A stretch of DNA of 64,000 bases from Pseudocitrobacter sp913778145 (GCA_035726825.1 JALNTX010000006.1:248001-312000), one strand, 5' to 3'; counted from the first letter of the stretch, positions 51,367-61,054 are shown. The notes: generated from the letters alone by a model not told the origin. A program made the numbers and translations.

Positions 51367-51387
51367 TTAATTTCATCTTGAAATTAA
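51367..51387. promoter_or_regulatory. Perfect inverted repeat upstream of ynfE
   Basis: TTAATTTCA-TCT-TGAAATTAA, 9-bp arms, centred 38 bases before the ynfE start and after the ynfD terminator. It may be an operator or lie in the 5' untranslated region. It is not an FNR site. Confidence 0.4.
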
Positions 51388-51414
51388 TTAGACACAATAA
51401 TAATGGAGTGAGCG

Positions 51415-53850
51415 ATGTCAACAACGGAATCTCCCGCCGGGTTAAGCCGACGGACGCTTATCAAATCCTCAGCCGCAGGCTCACTGGCCCTGGTTGCTGG
51501 GGGATTATCTCTTCCTTTTGCCTTACGCCCCGCCGCTGCCGCGGTGTCATCCGCTAATCAGCCTGTAGACAAAGTTGTATGGGGCGCCTGCTCCGTCAAC
51601 TGCGGTAGCCGTTGCGCTTTGCGTCTGCACGTGCGCGATGATGAAGTGTACTGGGTTGAAACGGATAACACCGGTGACGATGTGTATGGCGATCACCAGG
51701 TGCGCGCCTGCCTGCGCGGGCGCTCAATTCGCCGCCGAATCAATCATCCGGATCGCCTCAATTACCCTATGAAGCGCGTAGGCAAGCGCGGTGAAGGTAA
51801 ATTTGAGCGCATCAGTTGGGACGAAGCGCTGGATACCATCACCACTAGCCTGAAAAAAGTGGTGCATGAATACGGCAACGAAGCGGTGTATATCAACTAC
51901 ACCTCCGGGATCGTCGGCGGCAATATTACCCGCTCCTCACCCTACGCCTCGCTGGTCGCCCGCCTGATGAACTGCTACGGCGGTTTTCTCAGTCACTACG
52001 GCACCTACAGTACCGCTCAAATCGCGGCGGCCATGCCTTACACCTACGGCTCAAATGAAGGTAACAGCACCTCCGATATTGAAAACACCAAACTGGTGGT
52101 GATGTTCGGCAATAATCCGGCGGAAACACGGATGAGCGGCGGCGGGATTACATACTTCCTGGAGCAAGCGCGTGAACGCTCAAATGCGCGCATGATCGTT
52201 ATCGATCCTCGTTATACCGATACCGCCGCGGGCCGTGAAGATGAGTGGATCCCCATTCGCCCCGGTACCGATGCAGCGCTGGTGGCAGGCATTGCCTGGG
52301 TGTTAATTAACGAAAATCTGGTCGATCAACCGTTCCTCGATAAGTATTGCGTCGGTTATGACGAGAAAACCCTGCCAGAAGATGCGCCTGCAAACGGCCA
52401 TTATAAGGCTTATATTCTCGGCCAGGGCGAGGACGGTATTGCAAAAACACCGCAGTGGGCCTCGCATATTACCGGCATTCCGGCAGATCGTATTATTAAG
52501 CTTGCCCGTGAAATTGGCACCGCCAAACCGGCGTATATCTGCCAGGGCTGGGGGCCTCAGCGCCAGGCGAACGGCGAGCTGACCTCACGGGCAATTGCCA
52601 TGTTGCCCATCCTCACCGGTAACGTCGGTATTAACGGCGGCAACAGCGGTGCGCGTGAATCAACCTACACCATCACCATCGAACGTATGCCGTTGCCGGA
52701 AAACCCGGTGAAAACGCAAATCTCCTGCTTTAGCTGGACGGACGCCATCGATCACGGCCCGGAAATGACCGCCCTGCGCGATGGTGTGCGCGGCAAAGAG
52801 AAGCTCGATGTACCGATTAAGTTCATCTGGAACTACGCGGGCAACACCATCACGAATCAGCACTCTGACATCAACCGCACCCATGACATTTTGCAGGATG
52901 AGTCAAAGTGCGAAATGATTGTGGTTATCGAGAACTTTATGACCTCATCGGCGAAGTATGCCGATATTCTGCTGCCTGACCTGATGACCGTTGAGCAGGA
53001 AGATATCATTCCCAACGATTACGCCGGGAATATGGGCTATCTGATTTTCATCCAGCCCGCCACCGCGCCGAAGTTTGAGCGTAAGCCCATTTACTGGATC
53101 ATGAGCGAAGTGGCCAAACGACTCGGCCCGGACATCCACCAGCGCTTCACCGAAGGGCGCTCTCAGGAAGACTGGCTGCGCTATCTCTACGCCAAAATGG
53201 AAGCCAAAGACCCGGCGCTGCCGTCTTATAATGCACTGAAAAAAATGGGGATTTATAAGCGCAAAGATCCGAACGGCCACTTTGTCGCCTATAAAGCTTT
53301 CCGCGACGATCCTCAGGCGAACCCGCTGAAAACACCGTCCGGTAAGATTGAGATTTACTCCAGCCGTCTGGCGAAAATCGCCAACAGCTGGGAGCTGCAA
53401 AAAGATGAGGTCATTAGCCCGCTTCCCGTTTACGCCTCCACCTTTGAAGGCTGGGACGATCCGAAACGCAGTCAGTTCCCGCTTCAGCTGTTTGGCTTCC
53501 ACTATAAAGCTCGCACCCACTCCAGCTACGGCAACGTCGATGTCTTGCAGGCCGCCTGTCGTCAGGAAGTGTGGATTAACCCGGTCGACGCGCAGCCGCG
53601 CGGGATTGCTAACGGCGATATGGTGCGCGTCTTCAACGATCGCGGCGAAGTGCGCCTGCCCGCAAAAGTTACCCCCCGCATTCTGCCTGGCGTCAGCGCC
53701 ATGGGCCAGGGTGCGTGGCACGACGCCAATATGGCGGGCGATAAAATCGACCACGGCGGCTGCGTCAACACCCTCACCACTCAGCGCCCGTCTCCGCTGG
53801 CAAAAGGTAATCCACAGCACACCAATCTGGTGCAAGTCGAAAAGGTATAA
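51415..53850 (+). CDS. ynfE: Tat-exported molybdoenzyme YnfE (DMSO reductase family)
   Basis: 811-residue catalytic subunit of the selenate/DMSO reductase family with a molybdopterin guanine dinucleotide cofactor, acting in the periplasm. The twin-arginine signal LSRRTLIKSSAAGSLALVAG (10-29) is clear. The [4Fe-4S] cysteines are at 59, 63 and 67 (CSVNCGSRC), with a fourth in QVRACLRGRS. The paralogue ynfF follows 68 bases later and is very similar. The C-terminal cofactor domain ends RPSPLAKGNPQHTNLVQVEK. It heads the operon ynfEFGH-dmsD. In Salmonella and E. coli YnfE/YnfF reduce selenate. Confidence 0.96.
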   Translation: MSTTESPAGLSRRTLIKSSAAGSLALVAGGLSLPFALRPAAAAVSSANQPVDKVVWGACSVNCGSRCALRLHVRDDEVYWVETDNTGDDVYGDHQVRACLRGRSIRRRINHPDRLNYPMKRVGKRGEGKFERISWDEALDTITTSLKKVVHEYGNEAVYINYTSGIVGGNITRSSPYASLVARLMNCYGGFLSHYGTYSTAQIAAAMPYTYGSNEGNSTSDIENTKLVVMFGNNPAETRMSGGGITYFLEQARERSNARMIVIDPRYTDTAAGREDEWIPIRPGTDAALVAGIAWVLINENLVDQPFLDKYCVGYDEKTLPEDAPANGHYKAYILGQGEDGIAKTPQWASHITGIPADRIIKLAREIGTAKPAYICQGWGPQRQANGELTSRAIAMLPILTGNVGINGGNSGARESTYTITIERMPLPENPVKTQISCFSWTDAIDHGPEMTALRDGVRGKEKLDVPIKFIWNYAGNTITNQHSDINRTHDILQDESKCEMIVVIENFMTSSAKYADILLPDLMTVEQEDIIPNDYAGNMGYLIFIQPATAPKFERKPIYWIMSEVAKRLGPDIHQRFTEGRSQEDWLRYLYAKMEAKDPALPSYNALKKMGIYKRKDPNGHFVAYKAFRDDPQANPLKTPSGKIEIYSSRLAKIANSWELQKDEVISPLPVYASTFEGWDDPKRSQFPLQLFGFHYKARTHSSYGNVDVLQAACRQEVWINPVDAQPRGIANGDMVRVFNDRGEVRLPAKVTPRILPGVSAMGQGAWHDANMAGDKIDHGGCVNTLTTQRPSPLAKGNPQHTNLVQVEKV

Positions 53851-53858
53851 CGCGTTTT

Positions 53859-53886
53859 GCCCGAGTATTTTTCTGCTCGGGCGTTT
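53859..53886 (+). terminator. Terminator-like hairpin between ynfE and ynfF
   Basis: GCCCGAG/CTCGGGC with a T-rich ten-base loop, then GTTTTG. It probably acts as a partial terminator or as a stabiliser of the upstream mRNA, because the operon continues. Confidence 0.5.
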
Positions 53887-53917
53887 TGATTATGGAAAAG
53901 CAAATAAGTGAGTCACT

Positions 53918-56347
53918 ATGAAAATCATCGCGCCTGAGGCGCTTATGACGGCGAAGATTAGCCGTCGAAATCTGGTGAAAACCTCCGCGATAGGCGGCCT
54001 GGCCGCCGCCAGTAGCGCCTTCACCCTGCCGTTTACCCGCATTGCAAATGCGGCGGATAAACTGGCGCCCGTGGAGGAAAAAGCGGTCTGGAGTTCATGC
54101 ACCGTTAACTGCGGCAGTCGCTGCCTGTTACGGCTTCACGTCAAGGACGACAGCGTTTACTGGGTGGAGTCAGACACCACCGGCGAAGATATCTATGGCA
54201 ACCATCAGGTTCGCGCCTGTCTGCGCGGGCGCTCGATTCGCCGCCGTATGAATCACCCGGATCGCCTGAAATATCCGATGAAACGCGTCGGTAAGCGTGG
54301 AGAAGGCAAATTCGAACGCATTTCGTGGGATGAAGCGCTGGATACTATCGGCGATAACCTGAAACGCATTCTGAAAGATTACGGTAACGAAGCGGTGCAC
54401 GTGCTCTACGGCACAGGCGTTGACGGCGGGAATATTACCAACTCTAACGTGCCCTATCGCCTGATGAATTCGTGCGGCGGTTACCTGAGCCGTTACGGTA
54501 GCTACAGCACCGCGCAAATTAGCGCCGCCATGAGCTACATGTTCGGCAGCAACGACGGCAACAGCCCGGACGATATCGCCAACACCAAACTGGTAGTGAT
54601 GTTCGGTAACAACCCGGCGGAAACGCGCATGAGCGGCGGCGGCGTCACCTATTATGTGGAACAGGCGCGCGAACGTTCGAATGCCCGCATGATCGTCATC
54701 GATCCGCGCTATAACGACACCGCTGCCGGACGTGAAGATGAGTGGCTGCCGATTCGCCCTGGCACCGACGGCGCGCTGGCGGCAGCAATTGCCTGGGTGC
54801 TGATTACTGAAAACCTGGTTGATCAACCGTTCCTCGATAAATACTGCGTGGGCTACGACGAAAAAACGCTGCCCGCCAGCGCGCCGCGCAATGCGCACTA
54901 CAAAGCCTATATTCTGGGCGATGGCCCGGACGGCATCGCAAAAACGCCAGAATGGGCGGCACAAATCACCAGTATCCCGGCGGATAAAATCATCAAACTG
55001 GCCCGTGAAATCGGCAGCGCCAAACCAGCCTATATCTGTCAGGGATGGGGGCCGCAGCGTCACTCCAACGGCGAGCAAAACTCACGCGCCATCGCCATGC
55101 TGTCGGTGCTGACCGGTAACGTGGGTATCAACGGCGGGAACTCTGGCGTGCGTGAAGGTACCTGGGATCTCGGCGTGGAGTGGTTCTCGATGCTCGATAA
55201 TCCGGTGAAAACGCAAATCTCCGTCTTCACCTGGCCGGATGCTATCGATCACGGCGAGAAAATGACCGCCATCCACGACGGCGTGCGCGGGAAAGATAAA
55301 CTCGACGTACCGATTAAGTTTATGTGGTGCTATGCCAGCAACACGCTTATCAACCAGAACGGTAATATCAGCCGCACCCATGAAATTTTGCAGGACGACA
55401 GCAAGTGCGAAATGATTGTCGGCATTGAGCACTTCATGACGGCGTCGGCAAAATATTGCGACATTCTGCTGCCCGATCTCATGCCGACCGAGCAGGAGGA
55501 TCTGATTTCTCATGAATCCGCCGGGAACATGGGTTACGTCATCCTCGGCCAACCGGCAACCAGCCGGAAGTTCGAACGCCGTCCGATTTATGAAATCCTC
55601 TCTGAAATCGCTAAACGTCTGGGCCCGGATGTGTATCAAACCTTCACCGAAGGACGCACCCAGCATGAGTGGATCCAGTATCTGCACGCCAAAACCAAAG
55701 AACGTAACCCGGAAATGCCGTCCTATGAAGAGATGAAAATGCTCGGCATCTTCAAGAAAAAATGCCCGGAAGAACACTATGTTGCCTTCCGCGATTTCCG
55801 TGAAAACCCGGCGGCGAATCCGCTGAAAACGCCATCAGGGAAAATCGAGATTTACTCGGAACGGCTGGCCGATATCGCCAAAACCTGGGAGCTGAAAGAG
55901 GATGAAATCATTCATCCGCTTCCGGCCTATGCTCCAGGCTTCGATGGCGTGAGCGACCCGGCACGGAAAACCTACCCGCTACAGTTAACCGGTTTCCACT
56001 ATAAAGCGCGTACCCACTCCAGCTACGGCAATATCGATGTGCTGCAACAGGCCTGCCCGCAGGAGATCTGGATTAACCCGGTCGATGCGCAACCGCGCGG
56101 CATTGCTAACGGCGATACCGTTCGTGTCTCCAGCCAGCACGGTCAAATGCTGATCCCGGCGAAAGTTACCCCGCGCATTCTGCCTGGCGTCACCGCCATC
56201 GGGCAAGGCGCGTGGCTGAAGGCGGATATGTTCGGCGATCGTCTGGATCATGGCGGCAGTATCAACATTCTCACCTCTCACCGTCCATCGCCGCTGGCGA
56301 AAGGGAACCCGTCTCACAGCAATCTGGTTCAGGTTGAAAAGGTATAA
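53918..56347 (+). CDS. ynfF: Tat-exported molybdoenzyme YnfF (DMSO reductase family)
   Basis: 809-residue paralogue of YnfE. The twin-arginine motif ISRRNLVKTSAIGGLAAASS (14-33) sits behind a longer N-terminal region beginning MKIIAPEALM, as in E. coli YnfF. The iron-sulfur motif CTVNCGSRC and RACLRGRSIRRRMNHPDRLK are conserved. It should pair with the iron-sulfur subunit YnfG and anchor YnfH. Tandem near-duplicate subunits ynfE and ynfF sharing one electron-transfer pair are the ancestral enterobacterial layout. Confidence 0.97.
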   Translation: MKIIAPEALMTAKISRRNLVKTSAIGGLAAASSAFTLPFTRIANAADKLAPVEEKAVWSSCTVNCGSRCLLRLHVKDDSVYWVESDTTGEDIYGNHQVRACLRGRSIRRRMNHPDRLKYPMKRVGKRGEGKFERISWDEALDTIGDNLKRILKDYGNEAVHVLYGTGVDGGNITNSNVPYRLMNSCGGYLSRYGSYSTAQISAAMSYMFGSNDGNSPDDIANTKLVVMFGNNPAETRMSGGGVTYYVEQARERSNARMIVIDPRYNDTAAGREDEWLPIRPGTDGALAAAIAWVLITENLVDQPFLDKYCVGYDEKTLPASAPRNAHYKAYILGDGPDGIAKTPEWAAQITSIPADKIIKLAREIGSAKPAYICQGWGPQRHSNGEQNSRAIAMLSVLTGNVGINGGNSGVREGTWDLGVEWFSMLDNPVKTQISVFTWPDAIDHGEKMTAIHDGVRGKDKLDVPIKFMWCYASNTLINQNGNISRTHEILQDDSKCEMIVGIEHFMTASAKYCDILLPDLMPTEQEDLISHESAGNMGYVILGQPATSRKFERRPIYEILSEIAKRLGPDVYQTFTEGRTQHEWIQYLHAKTKERNPEMPSYEEMKMLGIFKKKCPEEHYVAFRDFRENPAANPLKTPSGKIEIYSERLADIAKTWELKEDEIIHPLPAYAPGFDGVSDPARKTYPLQLTGFHYKARTHSSYGNIDVLQQACPQEIWINPVDAQPRGIANGDTVRVSSQHGQMLIPAKVTPRILPGVTAIGQGAWLKADMFGDRLDHGGSINILTSHRPSPLAKGNPSHSNLVQVEKV

Positions 56348-56357
56348 GGAGTAACCG

Positions 56358-56975
56358 ATGACAACCCAGTACGGCTTTTATATTGATTCCGCCCGCTGCA
56401 CAGGCTGTAAAACCTGCGAGCTGGCGTGCAAGGATTACAAAGACTTAGGCCCCGATGTCAGCTTCCGTCGCATTTATGAATACGCGGGCGGCAACTGGCA
56501 GGAGGACAACGGCGTCTGGCATCAGGACGTCTTTGCCTATTACCTCTCCATCTCCTGCAACCATTGCGAAGATCCAGCATGTACCAAGGTGTGCCCAAGC
56601 GGCGCGATGCATAAGCGCGAAGATGGTTTCGTGGTGGTCGACGAAGATGTATGCATCGGCTGTCGCTATTGCCATATGGCCTGCCCGTACGGCGCGCCGC
56701 AGTATAACGCCGCGAAAGGTCATATGACCAAATGCGACGGCTGTCATGAGCGCGTCGCTGATGGCAAAAAACCGATCTGCGTTGAATCCTGCCCGCTGCG
56801 CGCGCTGGACTTTGGCCCGATCGATGAACTGCGCAAAAAACACGGCAACCTTGCGGCTGTCGCGCCGCTGCCTTCCGCGCACTTCACCAAACCGAACATT
56901 GTGATTAAACCTAACGCTAACGCGCGCCCGACCGGCGATACCACCGGTTATCTGGCAAACCCAAAGGAGGTCTGA
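56358..56975 (+). CDS. ynfG: Iron-sulfur subunit YnfG (DmsB-like)
   Basis: 205-residue electron-transfer protein with four cysteine clusters for [4Fe-4S] centres: CTGCKTCELACKD (16-28), CNHCEDPACTKVCPSGAM, CIGCRYCHMACPYG and CDGCHERVADGKKPICVESC. It passes electrons from YnfH to YnfE/YnfF and is carried through the Tat pathway with them. It lies ten bases after ynfF and one base before ynfH. Confidence 0.97.
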   Translation: MTTQYGFYIDSARCTGCKTCELACKDYKDLGPDVSFRRIYEYAGGNWQEDNGVWHQDVFAYYLSISCNHCEDPACTKVCPSGAMHKREDGFVVVDEDVCIGCRYCHMACPYGAPQYNAAKGHMTKCDGCHERVADGKKPICVESCPLRALDFGPIDELRKKHGNLAAVAPLPSAHFTKPNIVIKPNANARPTGDTTGYLANPKEV

Positions 56976-56976
56976 A

Positions 56977-57834
56977 ATGGGAAATGGATGGCATGAATGG
57001 CCACTGGTACTCTTCACCGTACTGGGCCAGTGCGTTGCTGGGGCGCTGATTGTCAGCGGGCTCGGCTGGTTTGCCCTGAAAGACGACGCTGCCGCTCGCC
57101 AACGCCTGGTGCGCAGCATGTTCTTTTTATGGCTGGTGATGGGCGTCGGTTTTCTGGCGTCGATTATGCACCTTGGTTCACCGCTGCGGGCGTTTAACTC
57201 GCTGAACCGCGTGGGCGCGTCTGCGCTCAGTAATGAAATTGCCGCGGGGTCGATCTTCTTCGCCGTCGGCGGTTTCTGGTGGCTGGTGGCCGTACTGGGC
57301 AAAATGCCGGAAGCGCTGGGCAAACTCTGGCTGCTGGTGAGCATGGTGCTGGGCCTGGTGTTTATCTGGGCGATGACGCGTGTTTATCAGATTGATACCG
57401 TGCCGACCTGGTATAATGGGTATACAACACTGGCCTTCTTCCTGACGGCCTTCGTCAGCGGCCCACTATTTGCCGCCCTGCTGCTGCGTGCGGCGCGCGT
57501 GATGTTTAACGGCGCAACTTTTGCGGCAATCAGCGTTCTCGCCCTGCTGGTGAGTATTGCGGTGATTGTTTTGCAGGGCGTATCGCTCGGCGACATTCAC
57601 AGTTCCGTACAGCAGGCCAGCGCACTGGTACCGGACTACGGCAGCCTGCAGGTCTGGCACATCGTGCTGGTTGCTGCCGGCCTTGGCTGCTGGATCTGCC
57701 CGCTGGTGCGTCGCAAAGAACCCGCGATGGCGGGGCTGCTGTTAGGGCTGATTCTGGTGCTAGCTGGCGAACTGATTGGCCGTGGTCTTTTTTACGGTCT
57801 GCATATGACCGTGGGTATGGCCGTTGCGGGTTAA
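56977..57834 (+). CDS. ynfH: Membrane anchor subunit YnfH (DmsC-like)
   Basis: 285-residue membrane protein with eight hydrophobic segments, matching DmsC/YnfH. It binds menaquinol and anchors the complex: MHLGSPLRAFNSLNRVGASA (about 67-86) and LQVWHIVLVAAGLGCWICPL. It starts one base after the ynfG stop with AAAGGAG inside ynfG. A strong terminator follows before dmsD. Confidence 0.96.
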   Translation: MGNGWHEWPLVLFTVLGQCVAGALIVSGLGWFALKDDAAARQRLVRSMFFLWLVMGVGFLASIMHLGSPLRAFNSLNRVGASALSNEIAAGSIFFAVGGFWWLVAVLGKMPEALGKLWLLVSMVLGLVFIWAMTRVYQIDTVPTWYNGYTTLAFFLTAFVSGPLFAALLLRAARVMFNGATFAAISVLALLVSIAVIVLQGVSLGDIHSSVQQASALVPDYGSLQVWHIVLVAAGLGCWICPLVRRKEPAMAGLLLGLILVLAGELIGRGLFYGLHMTVGMAVAG

Positions 57835-57845
57835 CGGATGACATT

Positions 57846-57868
57846 GTGCGGGGTAACCCGCACTTTTT
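57846..57868 (+). terminator. Intrinsic terminator between ynfH and dmsD
   Basis: Perfect 7-bp stem GTGCGGG/CCCGCAC with loop GTAA followed by TTTTT, 11 bases after the ynfH stop and just before dmsD. It should lower dmsD transcription relative to the structural genes. Confidence 0.8.
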
Positions 57869-57880
57869 AGGATGGTTTGA

Positions 57881-58495
57881 ATGACTGATTTTTCCCAACA
57901 CGACACATTTTCTATGACTGCCCGTGTGCTCGGTGCGCTGTTTTATCTGCCGCCGGAAAGCCCGGAAGCCTCACCGTTAGTTGAGGCGCTAAAAGGCACG
58001 GAATGGCTGACTCAGTGGCCCCTGCCGCCAGAAGCGTTGCAGCCGCTAAGCGCAAAATTTAACGCCGATGCCGAAGAAACGTTGTCTGAAGCCTGGCAGC
58101 GCTTGTTTGTCGGCCCGTATGCGTTGCCTTCTCCGCCGTGGGGTTCCGTCTGGCTGGATCGCGAATCGGTGCTGTTTGGCGACTCGACCCTGGCGCTACG
58201 TCAGTGGATGCGTGAAAACGGCATTCAGTTTGAGATGCAGCAAAACGAGCCGGAAGATCACTTTGGCTCTCTGCTGCTGCTGGCGGCCTGGCTGGCGGAA
58301 AACGCTCAGCATACGCTATGCGAACAGCTGCTGGCCTGGCATCTCTTCCCGTGGTCCACGCGTTTTCTGCAAGAGTTTGTCGCTAACGCTAATCATCCGT
58401 TTTATCAGGCGTTGGGTGAATTAGCACAGTTGACGCTGTCGCAGTGGCAGTCTCAGTTATTGATACCCGTCGCTGTGAAAACACTGTACAAATAA
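57881..58495 (+). CDS. dmsD: Tat proofreading chaperone DmsD
   Basis: 204-residue all-helical TorD-family chaperone that binds the twin-arginine signals of DmsA and YnfE/YnfF until the cofactor is inserted. Length equals E. coli DmsD. Conserved WGSVWLDRESVLFGDSTLAL (about 87-106) and EPEDHFGSLLLLAAWL form the signal-binding site, and WHLFPWSTRFLQ follows. A terminator separates it from ynfH, so it may be made at lower levels. Confidence 0.97.
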   Translation: MTDFSQHDTFSMTARVLGALFYLPPESPEASPLVEALKGTEWLTQWPLPPEALQPLSAKFNADAEETLSEAWQRLFVGPYALPSPPWGSVWLDRESVLFGDSTLALRQWMRENGIQFEMQQNEPEDHFGSLLLLAAWLAENAQHTLCEQLLAWHLFPWSTRFLQEFVANANHPFYQALGELAQLTLSQWQSQLLIPVAVKTLYK

Positions 58496-58503
58496 TGTCC
58501 TGG

Positions 58504-58543
58504 TGCCGGATGAAGGTAAGTATAAAATGCCTTATCCGGCCCA
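58504..58543. repeat. Single REP-like element after dmsD
   Basis: GCCGGATG...CTTATCCGGC hairpin with a long degenerate centre, right after the dmsD stop. The rest of the gap to 58767 holds the osmU promoter region and no gene. A CTATAG motif near 58710 could be a stress-type -10. Confidence 0.6.
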
Positions 58544-58767
58544 TAGCACTTGTGACAACGTCACTTTTTATTTTCGCTTTTAAGACTATTCTATACCTTC
58601 CCTGCAAACCCTTATCCCGTATAGCCAACTTACTGATTTCGTTCAAAAGCTGCGCAATGTAAATCTCCTCATTTCTGGAATAGCTAGCCATGCGTTGCTA
58701 TAGGTCAAATGCGTCACTGTGAAACATGACGCTTTAACAAAAACCTATAACAGGGAGAAACACAGCA

Positions 58768-59478
58768 ATGCAGGCTTCCCCCCTTATGCGCTTTATGGGC
58801 TTTGCTGGCGCGATTGTTTTGGTCCTCGCACTCCTCGCCTGGGGTATCGGACTGGACACAATTAAAGCCCGTCAGGTTGACCTTATCTACCTGGGTCAAC
58901 AACACCTTAAACTTGTTTTCATCTCCATGTTCTTTGCCCTGCTGGTCGGCATTCCCAGCGGTATTCTGTTAAGCCGCCCGGCGGCGAAAGGTATCGCTGA
59001 ATATGTGATGCAGATTTTCAACGTCGGTAACACGCTGCCGCCGCTGGCGGTACTGGCACTGGCGATGGTGGTCATTGGGATTGGTGATATGCCCGCTATC
59101 GTGGCGCTTTTCCTCGCCTCGCTGCTGCCAATTGTGCGTAACACCTATTCCGGCCTGAAGTCGGTTCCGCCTTCGCTCATTGAAGCGGCCAACGGTATCG
59201 GCATGACAAAGTTGCAGCGACTCTGGCAGGTGGAGCTTCCCAACGCTTGGCCGGTAATGCTGTCAGGCATTCGCATCGCCACCGCCATCAACGTCGGCAC
59301 GGCCCCGCTCGCCTTCCTGATTGGTGCCAGTAGCTACGGCGAACTGATTTTCCCGGGGATCTACCTTAACGATTTCCCGACGTTGATTTTAGGCGCCACG
59401 GCCACCGCGCTGTTTGCCCTGATCCTCGATTCCCTGCTTGCCTGGCTTGGCCGCGTACTTAGCCCCCATACAGCCTGA
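58768..59478 (+). CDS. OsmU osmoprotectant transporter permease (OsmY position)
   Basis: 236-residue inner-membrane permease of the OpuC/YehY type with six segments. It carries the ATPase-contact loop PPSLIEAANGIGMTKLQRLW and the signature GNTLPPLAVLALAMVVIGIG. It is the first gene of a four-gene operon (permease, binding protein, permease, ATPase) identical in order to Salmonella osmU (STM1494-1491), which imports glycine betaine and choline-O-sulfate. The Salmonella name OsmY clashes with an unrelated E. coli protein, so no symbol is given. Confidence 0.92.
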   Translation: MQASPLMRFMGFAGAIVLVLALLAWGIGLDTIKARQVDLIYLGQQHLKLVFISMFFALLVGIPSGILLSRPAAKGIAEYVMQIFNVGNTLPPLAVLALAMVVIGIGDMPAIVALFLASLLPIVRNTYSGLKSVPPSLIEAANGIGMTKLQRLWQVELPNAWPVMLSGIRIATAINVGTAPLAFLIGASSYGELIFPGIYLNDFPTLILGATATALFALILDSLLAWLGRVLSPHTA

Positions 59479-59494
59479 ACATAAGGAGCGTGAC

Positions 59495-60397
59495 ATGACT
59501 TTTAAAAAACAGCTGTTGGGATGGTTTAGCGCAACATTATTGTTTGCAGGAACCGTGCAGGCCGCGCCGATTACCCTGGCCACCAAGAGCTTTACTGAGC
59601 AGCATATTTTGTCGGCGATGACCGTACAGTATCTGCAAAAGAAAGGATTCCAGGTCCAGCCACAAACCAACATTGCCACCGTTATCTCGCGTAATGCGAT
59701 GATCAACAAACAGATTGATATGACGTGGGAGTACACCGGTACTTCACTGATTATCTTTAACCACATCAACAAACGGATGAGCCCGCAGGAGTCTTACGAC
59801 ACGGTAAAACGGCTGGACGCCAAACTGGGCCTGGTGTGGCTTAAGCCAGCGGATATGAACAATACCTATGCCTTCGCCATGCAGCGTAAGCGCGCGGAAG
59901 CGGAAGGCATTACCACGATGTCGCAGATGGTGGAGAAGATTGAGCACATCCGCCAGACTGACCCGGATAAAAACTGGCGTCTGGGGCTGGACCTTGAATT
60001 CGCCGGGCGCAGTGACGGTATGAAACCGTTGCAGGAAGCCTACAACATGCCGCTCGATCGCCCGCAAATTCGCCAGATGGATCCGGGCCTGGTCTATAAC
60101 GCGGTTCGCGATGGTTTTGTTGATGCCGGGCTTATCTACACCACCGATGGTCGCGTGAAAGGCTTCGACCTGAAAGTGCTGGAGGATGACAAAGGTTTCT
60201 TCCCGAGCTACGCCGTGACGCCGGTGGTACGTAAAGACGTGCTGGAGGCCAATCCAGGTCTTGAAGAAGCGCTGGATACCCTCTCAGGCCTGCTCAATAA
60301 CGACGTGATCGCCACGCTTAATGCGCAGGTGGATATCGACCATCAAACCCCGCAGCAGGTAGCCCGTAAATTCCTGCAAAATAAAGGCATGCTGTAA
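59495..60397 (+). CDS. osmX: OsmU periplasmic osmoprotectant-binding protein
   Basis: 300-residue OpuAC/ProX-type binding protein with a Sec signal (1-23, ending VQA). The mature part begins APITLATKSFTEQHILSAMT, the typical OsmX/YehZ entry, and has WEYTGTSLIIFNHIN and VDAGLIYTTDGRVKGFDLKV with ligand-cage aromatics. ATG 59495 follows AAGGAG; the longer frame overlaps the permease gene and is rejected. It delivers betaine-type solutes to the two permeases. Confidence 0.93.
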   Translation: MTFKKQLLGWFSATLLFAGTVQAAPITLATKSFTEQHILSAMTVQYLQKKGFQVQPQTNIATVISRNAMINKQIDMTWEYTGTSLIIFNHINKRMSPQESYDTVKRLDAKLGLVWLKPADMNNTYAFAMQRKRAEAEGITTMSQMVEKIEHIRQTDPDKNWRLGLDLEFAGRSDGMKPLQEAYNMPLDRPQIRQMDPGLVYNAVRDGFVDAGLIYTTDGRVKGFDLKVLEDDKGFFPSYAVTPVVRKDVLEANPGLEEALDTLSGLLNNDVIATLNAQVDIDHQTPQQVARKFLQNKGML

Positions 60398-60406
60398 GGA
60401 GCGCTT

Positions 60407-61054
60407 ATGGACACGTTGCATTACATGATGGACAACGCTGGCTACCTTGCCATGCTCACCCTGCAACATTTGTGGCTGGTGGCGCTGGCAGTGGGCCTTG
60501 CGATTATTATTGGCGTGCCGCTTGGTATTCTCATCGTGCGTCACAAATGGCTGGCAACGCCGGTGCTGAGCGTCGCGACGCTGCTGTTAACCATCCCGTC
60601 CATCGCCCTGTTTGGCTTGATGATTCCGTTATTTTCGCTGATCGGTCATGGGATTGGCGTACTGCCAGCCGTCACTGCCGTTTTCCTCTATTCACTGCTG
60701 CCAATTGTGCGCAACACGCATACGGCGCTGGATGCCCTGCCGCCTGGACTGCGTGAGGCGGGACGCGGAATCGGCATGACCTTCTGGCAGCGTCTGCGCT
60801 GGGTAGAAATTCCGATGGCATTACCGGTGATTTTCGGCGGTATTCGCACCGCCGTGGTGATGAACATTGGCGTAATGGCGATTGCTGCCGTGATAGGCGC
60901 AGGCGGGCTGGGATTACTTTTACTGAACGGCATTGGCGGAAGTGATATCCGCATGCTGATTGCTGGCGCACTGATGATTTGCTTACTGGCGATTGTACTC
61001 GACTGGCTGCTGCATCGCCTGCAAATCGCTCTGACACCGAAGGGAGTACGATAA
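60407..61054 (+). CDS. osmW: OsmU osmoprotectant transporter permease
   Basis: 215-residue permease paralogous to the first gene of the operon. Conserved loop PPGLREAGRGIGMTFWQRLR and LLPIVRNTHTALDALP are seen. GGAG lies seven bases before ATG 60407. The stop overlaps the next start (TAATG). Two different permeases form the heterodimeric channel with OsmV and OsmX. Confidence 0.93.
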   Translation: MDTLHYMMDNAGYLAMLTLQHLWLVALAVGLAIIIGVPLGILIVRHKWLATPVLSVATLLLTIPSIALFGLMIPLFSLIGHGIGVLPAVTAVFLYSLLPIVRNTHTALDALPPGLREAGRGIGMTFWQRLRWVEIPMALPVIFGGIRTAVVMNIGVMAIAAVIGAGGLGLLLLNGIGGSDIRMLIAGALMICLLAIVLDWLLHRLQIALTPKGVR

